Notes: generated from the sequence alone by a model not told the origin. DNA of 64,000 bases from Pedobacter sp. JY14-1 (GCF_029269825.1 NZ_JARJHU010000001.1:783786-847785), one strand, 5' to 3'. Positions 52,311 through 61,666 are shown, counted from the first letter of the stretch. Made by a program: numbers and translations.

Positions 52311-53336
52311 ATGCCATCGCTGACTGCCGAAAACTTAATTATTGCATTAAAAAAACTTAATACTTTTATCGGCAGTCCTGATGAAGCATTCCAGGCAAAA
52401 ATAAGGCTGGCTGCACTTGCCAACAGCTGGTTCACACCCGAGGCAGTCGAACTGGCACTAGGCGGCATCCGGGAGATGCTGAATGAGGAAGACCTGCATC
52501 AGTGGTTCTCAGGCATCCGGATCGCTGCACGCCCCCAACGCATTGGACTGATTCTGGCCGGCAACATTCCCATGGTAGGTTTCCATGACGTGTTGTGCGT
52601 CCTTGCAACAGGTAACACTGCGTTGATCAAGCTGTCTTCGTCTGATGACAAACTATTGCCTGCAGTGCTCGATAAACTGACCGGATTTGAACCGGGGCTG
52701 CGGGAACGGATCGTATACACAGACAGGCTGAAGGATTTTGATGCGGTAATCGCCACAGGCAGCAATAATACTTCACGCTATTTCGAGTATTATTTTGGAA
52801 AAGTACCAAACATCATCCGCAGGAACAGGAACAGTGTAGCGATACTCACGGGGGAGGAAAGTCCAGAGGAGATCGCTGCGCTGGGGCATGACATTTTTGA
52901 TTACTTCGGAATGGGTTGCAGAAATGTATCTAAGGTTTATCTCCCTTCAGATTATGATGTCTCAAAGCTCTTTGTTCCGCTCGAGTCTTACAAAGGGATC
53001 ATCAACCATTTCAAGTACAATAACAATTACGACTACAACAAGTCTATCTACCTGGTCAACCAGACCCTACATTACGACAACGGCTTCCTTTTGCTGAAGG
53101 AAGACCAGGCTATTGCTTCTCCCCTTGCCGTAGTTTATTTTGAGTACTATGACACGCTTGACAGTGTGATTAGTGCATTAAACGAAAGACGTGACGAAAT
53201 ACAGTGCGTGACCGGAAGACTTTCGGGAGACTGCGGCCTGCCCATAGTAAATTTCGGGCAGAGCCAGCATCCCAGGTTATGGGATTATGCCGACGAGGTA
53301 AATACCATTACCTTTCTGTGTGCATTGCAGGATTAG
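52311..53336 (+). CDS. LuxC-like acyl-CoA reductase
   Basis: 341 residues of the aldehyde-dehydrogenase-like LuxC family. IGLILAGNIPMVGFHDVLCV and the nucleotide-binding stretch IATGSNNTSRYFEYYF precede the catalytic-cysteine motif FGMGCRNVSKVY. LuxC enzymes reduce activated fatty acids to aldehydes with NADPH. There is no LuxD/LuxE or luciferase here, so light production is excluded; a role in lipid or aldehyde metabolism is more likely. Homologues are widespread in Bacteroidota next to this ferredoxin. The length is shorter than Vibrio LuxC (about 480). Confidence 0.85.
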   Translation: MPSLTAENLIIALKKLNTFIGSPDEAFQAKIRLAALANSWFTPEAVELALGGIREMLNEEDLHQWFSGIRIAARPQRIGLILAGNIPMVGFHDVLCVLATGNTALIKLSSSDDKLLPAVLDKLTGFEPGLRERIVYTDRLKDFDAVIATGSNNTSRYFEYYFGKVPNIIRRNRNSVAILTGEESPEEIAALGHDIFDYFGMGCRNVSKVYLPSDYDVSKLFVPLESYKGIINHFKYNNNYDYNKSIYLVNQTLHYDNGFLLLKEDQAIASPLAVVYFEYYDTLDSVISALNERRDEIQCVTGRLSGDCGLPIVNFGQSQHPRLWDYADEVNTITFLCALQD

Positions 53337-53374
53337 CCTGAAAATGTTATCTTGTATGGTCAATCCTAAACAAA

Positions 53375-55288
53375 TTGACATGCAGGGACCTGAAACCACT
53401 TATCTTACTTTTTTCACTGATTTTTTGCGCTTCCTTTGCCGCTCTTGCTCAGGTATGTACCGGTTCTTTGGGCGATCCTGTAGTCAATATTGATTTCGGA
53501 AGGGGTTCGTCTCAGTTTGGACCTCCTTTTAGCAACAGTAATTATAAATTTGTCACGAAAAGCCCCGAAGACGGTGAGTACACCATTGCACAATCCACGA
53601 TAGGCATGAACCGGGGCTGGTACACGATTTATAATCATACTCCCGGAGATTTTAACGGCTATATGATGATCGTAAACGCAGATTACGATCCTGGTGTCTT
53701 CTATGAATCCAGTTCCGCTATTTCCCTCTGCCCTAATACAACCTATGAATTTGCGGCCTGGGTGATCAATATGCTCCGGAATGAAGGCGGCAATAAACCG
53801 AATATTACGTTCTCCATTCTTTCGGTAGACGGCCAGGTATTGCAGACGTACAACACGGGTGACCTTCGCAATAACAACCCGGTATGGACCCAATACGGCT
53901 TTCTGTTTACCACTACCAGCGGTGGCGAGGTAAAGATCAGGATGGTCAACAATGGTCCGGGGGGCGGTGGCAATGACATTGCCATTGATGACATTACGTT
54001 CAGGCCATGCGGCCCTTTGATCACCGCCAGGGCAGGCACAAGCAATACTGCAACCACAGATATCTGTGAGCATTCCAATTCGTCGGTAAAACTAAGCACA
54101 GATATAGAGGGGGGATCTGCCACATTAAAATACCAATGGCAACGGTCCGCCGGTGCAGACTGGATAGACATCCCAGGTGAAACCGGGACAGAAATGGAAG
54201 TAAAATTTACGGATGCCCAGCTGGGTGTCTACCAATACCGTATGGTAGTAGCCGAACCTCAGAACTTCAACTCCCCTGATTGTCGCACGTCATCGCCAAC
54301 ATTAACGATCCGTGTAAATAAGCCCCCGGTACTGGAAGCAATGAGCAACGGGCCAGTTTGTGTAGGAGATAATATTATCCTGGATATCAACATTATACCT
54401 AATAAAATCGAATGGAGGGACCCTGCGGGGAAAGTGATCGCAGACACCAGGACACCCGTCATCTATAATGCGACACATGGAATGCAGGGAACCTATACCG
54501 CTTATGCAAGGATCGGCGGATGCGATGTCAGCGCCGCTGTCGATGTCAAAATTGTGGACCCGCCGGTTCCGAAAGTAACCGGAGACACACAGGTATGCAC
54601 CGGTTCCCAGGTACAACTGGAGGCTTCCGGCGGAGACCATTACAGCTGGGAGCCTGCACTTGGGCTTTCTGATCCGAATATTGCAAATCCTATGGCGTCC
54701 CCGCCCGTGACCACGGTATATACGGTAAAAGTGTACAGGGGTACCTGCTTTCGCACGGCGCAGGTAAGGGTACAGGTCAATAAATCTCCGGTGGCAGATG
54801 CCGGTCCGGACAGAAAATCCCTCCTGGGCAATTACACCACGCTGAGCGGAAAGGCCAGTGGTGACGGCATCTATTTTTCCTGGAGCCCGGAGACAGGTGT
54901 AGCCGACCCGAGATCGCTGAATCCTAAGGTGACGCCGCCGCAAAGCATGACTTATACGCTCAGTGTATATTCCAGCCTGGGTTGTGAAGTGGCCAGAGAC
55001 GAGGTCTTCGTACAGGTATATGATAAGATGGTGATCCCCTCTGCCTTCAGCCCGAACAATGACCAGGTAAACGATACCTGGAATATTACGGCGATAGACG
55101 CTTTTGAAGAGCCTGTGGTGAAAGTGGTAAATCGCTACGGCGAAACTGTATTTGAAAGTAAAGGTTATTTAAAGCCATGGGACGGCAAGCGCGGGGGACA
55201 AGACCTTCCGACGGGGGTGTATTATTATTTCATCCGTCTGCGCGAAGAGGTAGAACCGCTCACCGGATCGGTGATGATCATCAGATAG
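53375..55288 (+). CDS. secreted protein with T9SS type B (CHU/gliding) C-terminal domain
   Basis: 637 residues, apparently starting at TTG 53375 since no in-frame ATG precedes the signal peptide (LLFSLIFCASFAALAQ). A carbohydrate-binding-like beta domain (about 30-215), then Ig/PKD-like beta repeats (about 225-550, repeated CxGSQVQLEASGGDHYSWEP-type units), and the C-terminal sorting domain of type IX secretion type B (VIPSAFSPNNDQVNDTW... to TGVYYYFIRLRE then GSVMIIR). The cargo is thus exported through the T9SS and displayed or released at the surface; this implies the genome encodes T9SS and gliding-type components. Adhesin or glycan binding is a guess. Confidence 0.85.
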   Translation: MTCRDLKPLILLFSLIFCASFAALAQVCTGSLGDPVVNIDFGRGSSQFGPPFSNSNYKFVTKSPEDGEYTIAQSTIGMNRGWYTIYNHTPGDFNGYMMIVNADYDPGVFYESSSAISLCPNTTYEFAAWVINMLRNEGGNKPNITFSILSVDGQVLQTYNTGDLRNNNPVWTQYGFLFTTTSGGEVKIRMVNNGPGGGGNDIAIDDITFRPCGPLITARAGTSNTATTDICEHSNSSVKLSTDIEGGSATLKYQWQRSAGADWIDIPGETGTEMEVKFTDAQLGVYQYRMVVAEPQNFNSPDCRTSSPTLTIRVNKPPVLEAMSNGPVCVGDNIILDINIIPNKIEWRDPAGKVIADTRTPVIYNATHGMQGTYTAYARIGGCDVSAAVDVKIVDPPVPKVTGDTQVCTGSQVQLEASGGDHYSWEPALGLSDPNIANPMASPPVTTVYTVKVYRGTCFRTAQVRVQVNKSPVADAGPDRKSLLGNYTTLSGKASGDGIYFSWSPETGVADPRSLNPKVTPPQSMTYTLSVYSSLGCEVARDEVFVQVYDKMVIPSAFSPNNDQVNDTWNITAIDAFEEPVVKVVNRYGETVFESKGYLKPWDGKRGGQDLPTGVYYYFIRLREEVEPLTGSVMIIR

Positions 55289-55531
55289 ATGCCTTATTTC
55301 TCATTTGGAAATACTATTTTTGACCTGATGTATGTTATTAAAGTCAAGGGTATTGCCAAAATACCGGATTATGTGCAGTTAAGGGACGAAAAGTTCACCT
55401 TACTCGCGTATTTCCGTGTGGACCGGCCAGACAAATCACTGGACAAGCTGGGACTGGGCGATAAACTTGGTTATATTATGGAAGTCGTTCATGATCTGCC
55501 CTTTGGCAAGATCGCTAAAATTGATATTTGA
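55289..55531 (+). CDS. small conserved hypothetical protein before ftsE
   Basis: 80 residues beginning directly after the stop of the previous gene; an internal ATG at 55328 (MYVIKVKGIAKIP) is an alternative start. The product is compact and charged (DYVQLRDEKFTLLAYFRVDR, KLGYIMEVVHDLPFGKIAKI) with no membrane segment or signal. It ends one base before the ftsE ATG, so expression with ftsE is nearly certain. I do not recognise a named family; linkage suggests a role tied to the FtsE ATPase or to envelope division. Confidence 0.7.
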   Translation: MPYFSFGNTIFDLMYVIKVKGIAKIPDYVQLRDEKFTLLAYFRVDRPDKSLDKLGLGDKLGYIMEVVHDLPFGKIAKIDI

Positions 55532-55532
55532 A

Positions 55533-56216
55533 ATGACAGGAAACGCAGTTATCAACCTGAGGAAAGTAGACGTATTTCAGCAAAAGCACCTGGTGCTGTC
55601 GGATGTTAATCTGAATATAGATAAGGGAGAGTTTGTATTCCTGATCGGACAGACTGGTTCGGGAAAGAGCAGTTTATTGAAGATCATCTACGGCGACCTG
55701 CACATCGGCAATGGTGACGGTATTGTAGCCGGCTTTGATCTTCGCAATCTTTCTAATAAGGAGGTACCCTACCTGCGCCGCAAGCTGGGCATCGTTTTCC
55801 AGGACTTCCAGCTGCTGACTGACCGTACGGTAGAAAAAAACCTGGAATTTGTGCTCAAAGCAACCGGCTGGACGGACAAGGCACTGATCGCCGAGCGCAT
55901 AAAGGACGTGCTCGAAAAAGTAGGCCTGAGGTCTAAGATAAAAAAAATGCCGCACGAGCTTTCGGGTGGTGAGCAGCAGCGTGTGGTAATTGCCAGAGCT
56001 TTGCTGAATACCCCCGAGATCATTCTGGCAGATGAACCCACAGGCAACCTGGACCCTGATACCTCTGAGGAAATTGTACTGCTGCTGAAACAGATCAGCC
56101 AGAGTGGCACAGCTGTACTAATGGCCACGCATGACTACCATATCATCAGGACCATGCCTTCCCGGATTATCAAATGCGAGGGTGGCATCGTACACGAAGA
56201 TGCCCAGATTGTATAA
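55533..56216 (+). CDS. ftsE: FtsE-type ABC transporter ATP-binding protein
   Basis: 227 residues from ATG 55533; the frame upstream overlaps the small gene and is not used. Walker A GQTGSGKS (39-46), Q-loop VFQDFQLLTDRT, signature LSGGEQQR and Walker B IILADEPTGNLDPDTS are all intact. The sequence matches FtsE, the ATPase of FtsEX that regulates septal peptidoglycan hydrolases in cell division. FtsX is not adjacent (a dispersed ftsX is common in this phylum). LolD-like ATPases are close relatives, so the assignment is likely but not absolute. Confidence 0.85.
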   Translation: MTGNAVINLRKVDVFQQKHLVLSDVNLNIDKGEFVFLIGQTGSGKSSLLKIIYGDLHIGNGDGIVAGFDLRNLSNKEVPYLRRKLGIVFQDFQLLTDRTVEKNLEFVLKATGWTDKALIAERIKDVLEKVGLRSKIKKMPHELSGGEQQRVVIARALLNTPEIILADEPTGNLDPDTSEEIVLLLKQISQSGTAVLMATHDYHIIRTMPSRIIKCEGGIVHEDAQIV

Positions 56217-56353
56217 CCTGTCCGGCCAGGGCATCTGACAAAACATTCGTTTTCAGCATTATCGTCAGTCAGCTGCAGTATAAACTGACAGCATGGCCTG
56301 AAAATGACCATTGGCAAAAATTTTGAACTTCATCAAAAAATTCTACTGATACT

Positions 56354-56941
56354 ATGTTTGGCAAGAAGAACAATCCTAACGAAGATAAAGTGAACCAGAA
56401 CGAGACACCATTGAATACAGATGAGCAAACTGTACCGGAAGAAGAAACGACTGCCGGGGAAACGGCAACGGAAGAAAAGGCTCCAGAGTTGTCCGCTGAA
56501 GAAAAATTACAGCAGGAAGTAGCGGCACTGAATGATAAATACCTGCGCCTGTTTGCAGAGTTTGATAATTTTAAGCGCCGCACGCAAAAGGAGCGTATTG
56601 AATTATTGCAGACCGCAGGAAAGGATGTGATTGTTGCTCTTCTGCCCATACTGGACGACTTTGACCGTGCAAATAAAGCCATGGAAAGCGCCACTGATGT
56701 AGCTTCGATCCGCGAGGGCGTCTCACTGGTCCATACCAAGCTGAAGAGCGTACTGGCACAGAAGGGCCTTAAAGAAATGGAAAGCATCAACCAGGTTTTT
56801 GATACCGACAACCACGAGGCGATCACTAACGTGCCGGCACCTGCTGAAGAACTGAAAGGCAAGGTGATCGATGAGCTGGAAAAGGGTTATACATTGAACG
56901 ATAAAGTGATCCGCTTTGCCAAAGTGGTAGTGGGAAGTTAA
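56354..56941 (+). CDS. grpE: nucleotide exchange factor GrpE
   Basis: 195 residues. A disordered acidic N-terminus (about 1-55, rich in E and T) and a long coiled-coil helix ([20 protein letters not shown]) lead to the C-terminal beta-wing ([36 protein letters not shown]), as in GrpE. It promotes ADP release from DnaK. It sits 4 bases before dnaJ in one operon; dnaK is not in the window. The 137-base gap from ftsE carries a short inverted repeat but no clear heat-shock element. Confidence 0.94.
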   Translation: MFGKKNNPNEDKVNQNETPLNTDEQTVPEEETTAGETATEEKAPELSAEEKLQQEVAALNDKYLRLFAEFDNFKRRTQKERIELLQTAGKDVIVALLPILDDFDRANKAMESATDVASIREGVSLVHTKLKSVLAQKGLKEMESINQVFDTDNHEAITNVPAPAEELKGKVIDELEKGYTLNDKVIRFAKVVVGS

Positions 56942-56945
56942 TACT

Positions 56946-58094
56946 ATGAGCAAGAGAGACTATTATGATGTATTGGGTGTAGCCAGAAATGCATCTGCCG
57001 ACGAGATCAAAAAGGCTTACCGCAAGCTGGCCATCAAATACCATCCTGATAAAAATCCGGGCGATAAGGCAGCTGAGGAAAGCTTTAAAGAAGCAGCCGA
57101 GGCCTATGAAGTACTGAGTAATCCGGAAAAGAAGCAGCGGTATGACCATTACGGCCATGCCGGTGTAGGTGGTGGAGGATATAGCGGCGGAGGTATGAAC
57201 ATGGAAGATATTTTCAGCCAGTTTGGTGATATCTTCGGAGGTGGAAGCCCTTTTGAAAGCTTCTTTGGCGGTGGTGGCCAGCAACGCGGCGGAAGGCGTG
57301 TTGCTAAAGGCAGTAACCTCCGAATTAAAGTAAAACTAACGCTTGAGGAAATTGCCAATGGCACTGAGAAAAAGATCAAGGTAAACAAGCAGATTACCTG
57401 CAAGACCTGTGACGGTACAGGTGCCAGAGACCGCAGTTCAATAAGTACTTGCTCAACCTGTGGCGGAAGCGGTGCAGTGCGCAGGGTGACCAATACCATA
57501 CTTGGGCAGATGCAGACCACATCTACCTGTCCTACCTGTAACGGAAGCGGACAGCAGGTCACTGCCAAATGCACTGCATGTCATGGAGACGGAACAGTCA
57601 GGGGCGAAGAAACCATCACGATCAATATACCTGCGGGTGTAAGTGACGGCATGCAGTTGAGCATGAGTGGTAAGGGCAATGCAGCACCTAATGGCGGCAT
57701 TCCCGGTGATCTGATCATCCTCATTGAGGAAATCCCGCACGAGACATTAAAGCGGGAAGGCAACAATATTGTTTATGACATGCACATCTCTATTGTAGAT
57801 GCTGCCCTGGGTTATAGCGCAGAGGTACCAACCATTGACGGAAAGGCCAAGATTAAGATTGAACCGGGTACCCAAAGTGGCAAGCTGCTGCGCCTGAAAG
57901 GAAAAGGTATCCCGGAGATCAATTCTTACCACCGTGGGGATGAGATCATCCATGTAAACATCTGGACACCCAAGGCACTGAATGCTGAGGAAAGGGCTAT
58001 CTTAGAGAAATTACGTGACTCTCCAAACTTCAAACCACAGCCGGGAAAACATGACAAGAGCTTCTTTGAAAAAATGAAGGAGTATTTTGAATAA
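56946..58094 (+). CDS. dnaJ: chaperone DnaJ
   Basis: 382 residues with full type I architecture: J domain with HPD at 33-35, a Gly/Phe-rich linker (about 75-120), a zinc-binding region with four CxxCxGxG units ([32 protein letters not shown]) and the substrate-binding C-terminal domains. It delivers unfolded proteins to DnaK and stimulates its ATPase. Downstream of grpE and followed by a strong terminator. Confidence 0.97.
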   Translation: MSKRDYYDVLGVARNASADEIKKAYRKLAIKYHPDKNPGDKAAEESFKEAAEAYEVLSNPEKKQRYDHYGHAGVGGGGYSGGGMNMEDIFSQFGDIFGGGSPFESFFGGGGQQRGGRRVAKGSNLRIKVKLTLEEIANGTEKKIKVNKQITCKTCDGTGARDRSSISTCSTCGGSGAVRRVTNTILGQMQTTSTCPTCNGSGQQVTAKCTACHGDGTVRGEETITINIPAGVSDGMQLSMSGKGNAAPNGGIPGDLIILIEEIPHETLKREGNNIVYDMHISIVDAALGYSAEVPTIDGKAKIKIEPGTQSGKLLRLKGKGIPEINSYHRGDEIIHVNIWTPKALNAEERAILEKLRDSPNFKPQPGKHDKSFFEKMKEYFE

Positions 58095-58103
58095 ATAAGT
58101 AAT

Positions 58104-58144
58104 GCATAAAAAAAGCCGCCTTTAAAAGGTGGCTTTTTTTATGC
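58104..58144 (+). terminator. terminator after grpE-dnaJ
   Basis: Long stem with A-tract and T-tract arms: GCATAAAAAAAGCCGCC (58104-58120) pairs with GGTGGCTTTTTTTATGC ending at 58144, one G-T pair, with a TTTAAAA loop region. Confidence 0.9.
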
Positions 58145-58220
58145 ACCAAACTTTCGGGGCCCGCAAGTTGTTCTAGTCATCGGTCTGCGCTTATGGCAGC
58201 ATTAAGCGGGCATTAACAAT

Positions 58221-59336
58221 ATGACTAAACTACAGCGAAGTACCTATACATTACTGTTTCTCTTCCTAGGATTTGCAGGGCTTTATTTTGGCAGGGAATT
58301 CCTGATACCTGTCGCACTCTCCGCAGTATTTTCCATGCTGTTCATCAGACTTTGCAACTGGCTGGAGAACAACAACCCTGCCAACGGGCGGCGCAGCAGG
58401 CTACGCCTCAGCCGTCCCGTGGCGGCATTGATCTGTATCCTGCTCTTTGCAATTGCAATCGGGCTGATCGTCTTCCTCCTCTCCTGGCAATTGAATGGCT
58501 TCGCTGAAAACGTTGATCAAATGAAACACCGGCTTACCGAGATGTTATCTTCTCTGCAGAGATGGCTTCAGGAAAAAGTAGGCATTGATCCCCGGACACA
58601 GGAAGAAATGGTTAAAACACAGGCCGCAAGTGCTTCCGGGAATCAAAACATAGTGGCTGGTTTTGCTGCAAAGCTATTCAGTATCCTGGTAAATTCTGTT
58701 CTGCTGCTGGTGTACATGTTTCTCTTCCTGTTATATCGCTCACACATTAAGAAGTTTATAATGAAACTGGTAGCTGCATCCGAAAAAGGAGAGACGCAGG
58801 ACGTCGTACACCAGGCTGGAAAAGTTGCTCAGCAGTACCTAAGCGGACTGGGAGCCATGATTGTTATACTCTGGATCATGTACGGGATCGGCTTCTCACT
58901 TGTTGGTGTCCGGAGCGCACTATTCTTTGCAGTACTTTGTGGTATATTAGAAATAGTACCCTTTGTCGGCAATCTTACGGGAACTTTCATTACCATATTG
59001 GCCGTAGTCGCCCAGGGTGGAGACAGCCGCATGATGATCGGGGTTGTTTTCGTATATGCAATGGTACAATTCATACAGACCTATATTCTAGAACCTCTTG
59101 TTGTCGGCGGGCAGGTGCGCATTAACCCGTTATTTACCATCATGGGTATCGTATTGGGTGAAACACTGTGGGGCATTGCTGGCATGATCCTGGCGATACC
59201 AATGCTTGGCATCGTAAAGATTATCTGCGATCATATAGAAGGATTGAAACCCTACGGATTCCTGATCGGCACCCCTGATCCGGGAAAAAAACAGATGGAT
59301 TTCTTAGGTTGGGCAAAAAAAATCCTTATAAAATGA
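58221..59336 (+). CDS. AI-2E family membrane protein
   Basis: 371 residues with about eight transmembrane helices and the AI-2E transporter pattern: N-terminal paired helices, a periplasmic or linker region with amphipathic helices (about 95-150), and a conserved C-terminal half (VRSALFFAVLCGILEIVPFVGNLTG, YILEPLVVGGQVRINPLF, GIAGMILAIPMLGIVKII). Family members are permeases for varied small molecules; autoinducer-2 export is shown for only a few. It overlaps the DUF72 gene by 4 bases. Confidence 0.87.
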   Translation: MTKLQRSTYTLLFLFLGFAGLYFGREFLIPVALSAVFSMLFIRLCNWLENNNPANGRRSRLRLSRPVAALICILLFAIAIGLIVFLLSWQLNGFAENVDQMKHRLTEMLSSLQRWLQEKVGIDPRTQEEMVKTQAASASGNQNIVAGFAAKLFSILVNSVLLLVYMFLFLLYRSHIKKFIMKLVAASEKGETQDVVHQAGKVAQQYLSGLGAMIVILWIMYGIGFSLVGVRSALFFAVLCGILEIVPFVGNLTGTFITILAVVAQGGDSRMMIGVVFVYAMVQFIQTYILEPLVVGGQVRINPLFTIMGIVLGETLWGIAGMILAIPMLGIVKIICDHIEGLKPYGFLIGTPDPGKKQMDFLGWAKKILIK

Positions 59337-60061
59337 CCACAGAATGGAAGATTGGTTGCTCCGGCTATCATTACCAGGATTGGAAAGGCCCCTTTTATCC
59401 TGAAAGCATGCCACAGCGCCTGTGGCTGGAATATTATTGCAGACATTTCAATACGCTGGAGATCAATTCTTCATTTTACAGACAACCAACAGTAAAGACT
59501 TTCAGCAACTGGTTTGACAACAGCCCTGCAGATTTTCTCTTCAGTGTAAAAGCCCCCAGGACAATTACGCATTATAAAAAATTTGTAAGCGTTTCAGAGG
59601 AACTGAATGTATTTTATGATACCATGACTGAAGGGCTTGGACACAAGCTTGGTGCCGTATTGTTTCAAATGCCCCCAGGTTTCTTCTATACAAGGGAAAG
59701 GCTTGACCTGGTCATCAGCAGTATGCGGCCCGGTTATGAAAATATATTGGAGGCCCGGCACGAAAGCTGGTGGAATGAGGCCGCATTCCGTGACCTGGCA
59801 GCTTCCGGCATCACTTTCAGCGGGATCAGTTATCCGAGTCACCTTCCGGATGCCATTATACAAAATAACGATCCTGTATATTACCGTTTCCACGGCAGGC
59901 CGGTACTTTATAAATCAGCATATACGCTGGCTGAACTGGAAGGATTTATTAAAGAGACCAGTAAAGGGCAAAAAAAGACATATGTCTACTTTAACAATAC
60001 CTGGGGCGGAGCAGCCTTAAAAAACGCACAGGAACTCATCCGGCTGACCCGGCTAGCATAG
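59333..60061 (+). CDS. DUF72 domain protein
   Basis: 242 residues from ATG 59333 (overlapping the previous stop as ATGA). Family segments: WKIGCSGYHYQDWKGPFYP, FNTLEINSSFYRQPTVKTF, FSVKAPRTITH and YYRFHGR near the end. DUF72 proteins have a TIM-barrel fold and lack a proven function; sequence logic suggests a sugar or nucleotide-related enzyme. Probably co-transcribed with the AI-2E gene. Confidence 0.88.
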   Translation: MTTEWKIGCSGYHYQDWKGPFYPESMPQRLWLEYYCRHFNTLEINSSFYRQPTVKTFSNWFDNSPADFLFSVKAPRTITHYKKFVSVSEELNVFYDTMTEGLGHKLGAVLFQMPPGFFYTRERLDLVISSMRPGYENILEARHESWWNEAAFRDLAASGITFSGISYPSHLPDAIIQNNDPVYYRFHGRPVLYKSAYTLAELEGFIKETSKGQKKTYVYFNNTWGGAALKNAQELIRLTRLA

Positions 60062-60078
60062 ATTGCCAACTGATTTAA

Positions 60079-60086
60079 TAGCTTTG
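60079..60086 (+). promoter_or_regulatory. candidate -7 element of the ppx gene
   Basis: TAGCTTTG matches TAnnTTTG, 14 bases before the ATG. No TTG at -33 distance, so tentative. Confidence 0.4.
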
Positions 60087-60100
60087 CAAAAAAAATCATT

Positions 60101-61054
60101 ATGAAAGCTGCCGTTATCGACCTTGGGACCAATACCTTTCACCTGATCATTGCTGAACTTTACCCACCGGGAACAAGCCAAGACGGTTCTTTACCGCAAA
60201 CATCAAAATCCTTTAAAGTACTTTATAAAACCAATATTCCGGTCAGGCTCGGCCAGGGCCGCATCAACGACAATGTCATTATTCCTGAAGCTTTCGAAAG
60301 GGGGCTGGAAGCACTTAAAGCTTTCAGGAAAGAAATAGACAGGTATCAGGTAGATAAAGTACGTGCGATCGCCACCTCAGCCGTCCGTAATGCGTCAAAC
60401 GGAAAGGATTTTGTCACTGCAGCAAGTACAGAAACCGGTATTGTCATTGAAGTCATTACCGGTCAGCAGGAAGCAGAATACATCTATCACGGTGTCGAAG
60501 CCTCCGGAGCGATAAACGATACCTCACTGGTTATGGACATTGGCGGTGGAAGTACAGAATTTATCATTTGCAGTCCGGGGGAGCTTTTATGGAAAGACAG
60601 CTACGATATAGGCGCTGCCCGCCTGATGCAGGCATACTTCAAAAGTGATCCGCTGAGCACGGCTGACCGCAGCCTCATCATCGACAAACTCGATGTCAGT
60701 CTAGAAGGACTAAAATCGGCATGTATGGTCTACCAACCATCCAGTCTGATCGGATCAGCCGGGGCATTTGAAAGTTTTGCCGCCATGATCGATCCGGCAT
60801 TGCAACTGGAAAAAACAGCCGCGGTGCTGCTGGACCTCGGGGAATACCACAACCTATCCACACGATTGCTCAGCTCCAGCCATGCAGAAAGAGAAAAAAT
60901 GGAAGGGCTCATCCCACTGCGGGTAGATATGATCGTTATGGCATCGCTGCTCACCAGTTTCGTGACCGGGTTCGTACAACCAAAGCACCTTTACCTGTCT
61001 ACCTATGATCTCAAAATGGGTGTACTGGCTCAGATGGCCATCAATGCACGGTAA
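60101..61054 (+). CDS. Ppx/GppA family phosphatase
   Basis: 317 residues of the ASKHA fold. AVIDLGTNTFHLIIAE (phosphate 1 loop), VRAIATSAVRNASNG, VITGQQEAEYIYHGV and LVMDIGGGSTEFIIC (phosphate 2) are typical of exopolyphosphatase/guanosine pentaphosphatase. It lacks the C-terminal HD-like domain found in longer Ppx proteins, consistent with the short Bacteroidota form. Acts in the cytosol on polyphosphate or pppGpp. It overlaps the convergent maf gene by 25 bases. Confidence 0.9.
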   Translation: MKAAVIDLGTNTFHLIIAELYPPGTSQDGSLPQTSKSFKVLYKTNIPVRLGQGRINDNVIIPEAFERGLEALKAFRKEIDRYQVDKVRAIATSAVRNASNGKDFVTAASTETGIVIEVITGQQEAEYIYHGVEASGAINDTSLVMDIGGGSTEFIICSPGELLWKDSYDIGAARLMQAYFKSDPLSTADRSLIIDKLDVSLEGLKSACMVYQPSSLIGSAGAFESFAAMIDPALQLEKTAAVLLDLGEYHNLSTRLLSSSHAEREKMEGLIPLRVDMIVMASLLTSFVTGFVQPKHLYLSTYDLKMGVLAQMAINAR

Positions 61055-61599
61055 AGCCGTTCGGTAGGTAGACCCATTACATTGGTATAAGAGCCTGTGA
61101 TCTTCTCTACCGCTATCATGCCGATCCAATCCTGAATACCGTAGGCTCCTGCCTTGTCAAAGGGTTTAAAGGTATCAATATAGTATTCAATCTGTTCACT
61201 GGTCAGACCGCTGAAATAAACTTCGGTCAGGTCATAAAATGAGGTAGTCATACCCTTGTAAGCCAGTGTTACCCCGGTATATACTTCGTGCCTGGAACCA
61301 GAGAGCTGGCTAAGCATCCTGACGGCATCTGCCCTGTCCGAGGGCTTGCCCAGAATTTCACCTTCAAAGGCGACAATGGTATCGGCGGTAAGCACAATAT
61401 GATCATCATCAGTTCCCGCAAATGCCCTGGCCTTTTTATCAGATATGTAGACCGCTATATCTGCCGGGGAAAGTTCCTCAGGATAACTTTCATCTACCTC
61501 TTTTAAAACGATACTGAACTCGAGCCCCATAGCCCGGAGCAATTCTTGTCTGCGGGGTGATTTGGAAGCAAGTACGATGGGTAAGGTCTGCTTGTACAT
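61030..61599 (-). CDS. maf: Maf-like nucleoside triphosphate pyrophosphatase
   Basis: 189 residues. Maf signatures: LASKSPRRQELLRAMGLEF at the N-terminus, VLTADTIVAFEGEILGKPSD with the catalytic Asp, and GSRHEVYTGVTL then KAGAYGIQDW. It hydrolyses dTTP/UTP or modified nucleotides to the monophosphate; the YhdE-type motif order favours dTTP/UTP pyrophosphatase. It overlaps the convergent ppx gene by 25 bases. Confidence 0.93.
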   Translation of the reverse strand: MYKQTLPIVLASKSPRRQELLRAMGLEFSIVLKEVDESYPEELSPADIAVYISDKKARAFAGTDDDHIVLTADTIVAFEGEILGKPSDRADAVRMLSQLSGSRHEVYTGVTLAYKGMTTSFYDLTEVYFSGLTSEQIEYYIDTFKPFDKAGAYGIQDWIGMIAVEKITGSYTNVMGLPTERLYRALMAI

Positions 61600-61610
61600 G
61601 GTGCTAAAAT

Positions 61611-61643
61611 AATAAAAGCGGACTTGATAAGCCCGCTTTTATT
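61611..61643 (-). terminator. terminator downstream of the Spy-like gene
   Basis: Perfect 11-bp stem AATAAAAGCGG / CCGCTTTTATT around an 11-base middle that pairs one more G-C; T-rich on the minus strand after the stem. It lies between the 3' end of the Spy-like gene and the maf start. Confidence 0.78.
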
Positions 61644-61666
61644 TGAATTACTCAACCTGTAAACAG

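Noticed and set aside
52235..52468. N-terminal extension of the two-cluster ferredoxin
   Set aside because: It lies inside the divergent acyl-CoA reductase gene; the ferredoxin begins cleanly at MAIKITDECINC.
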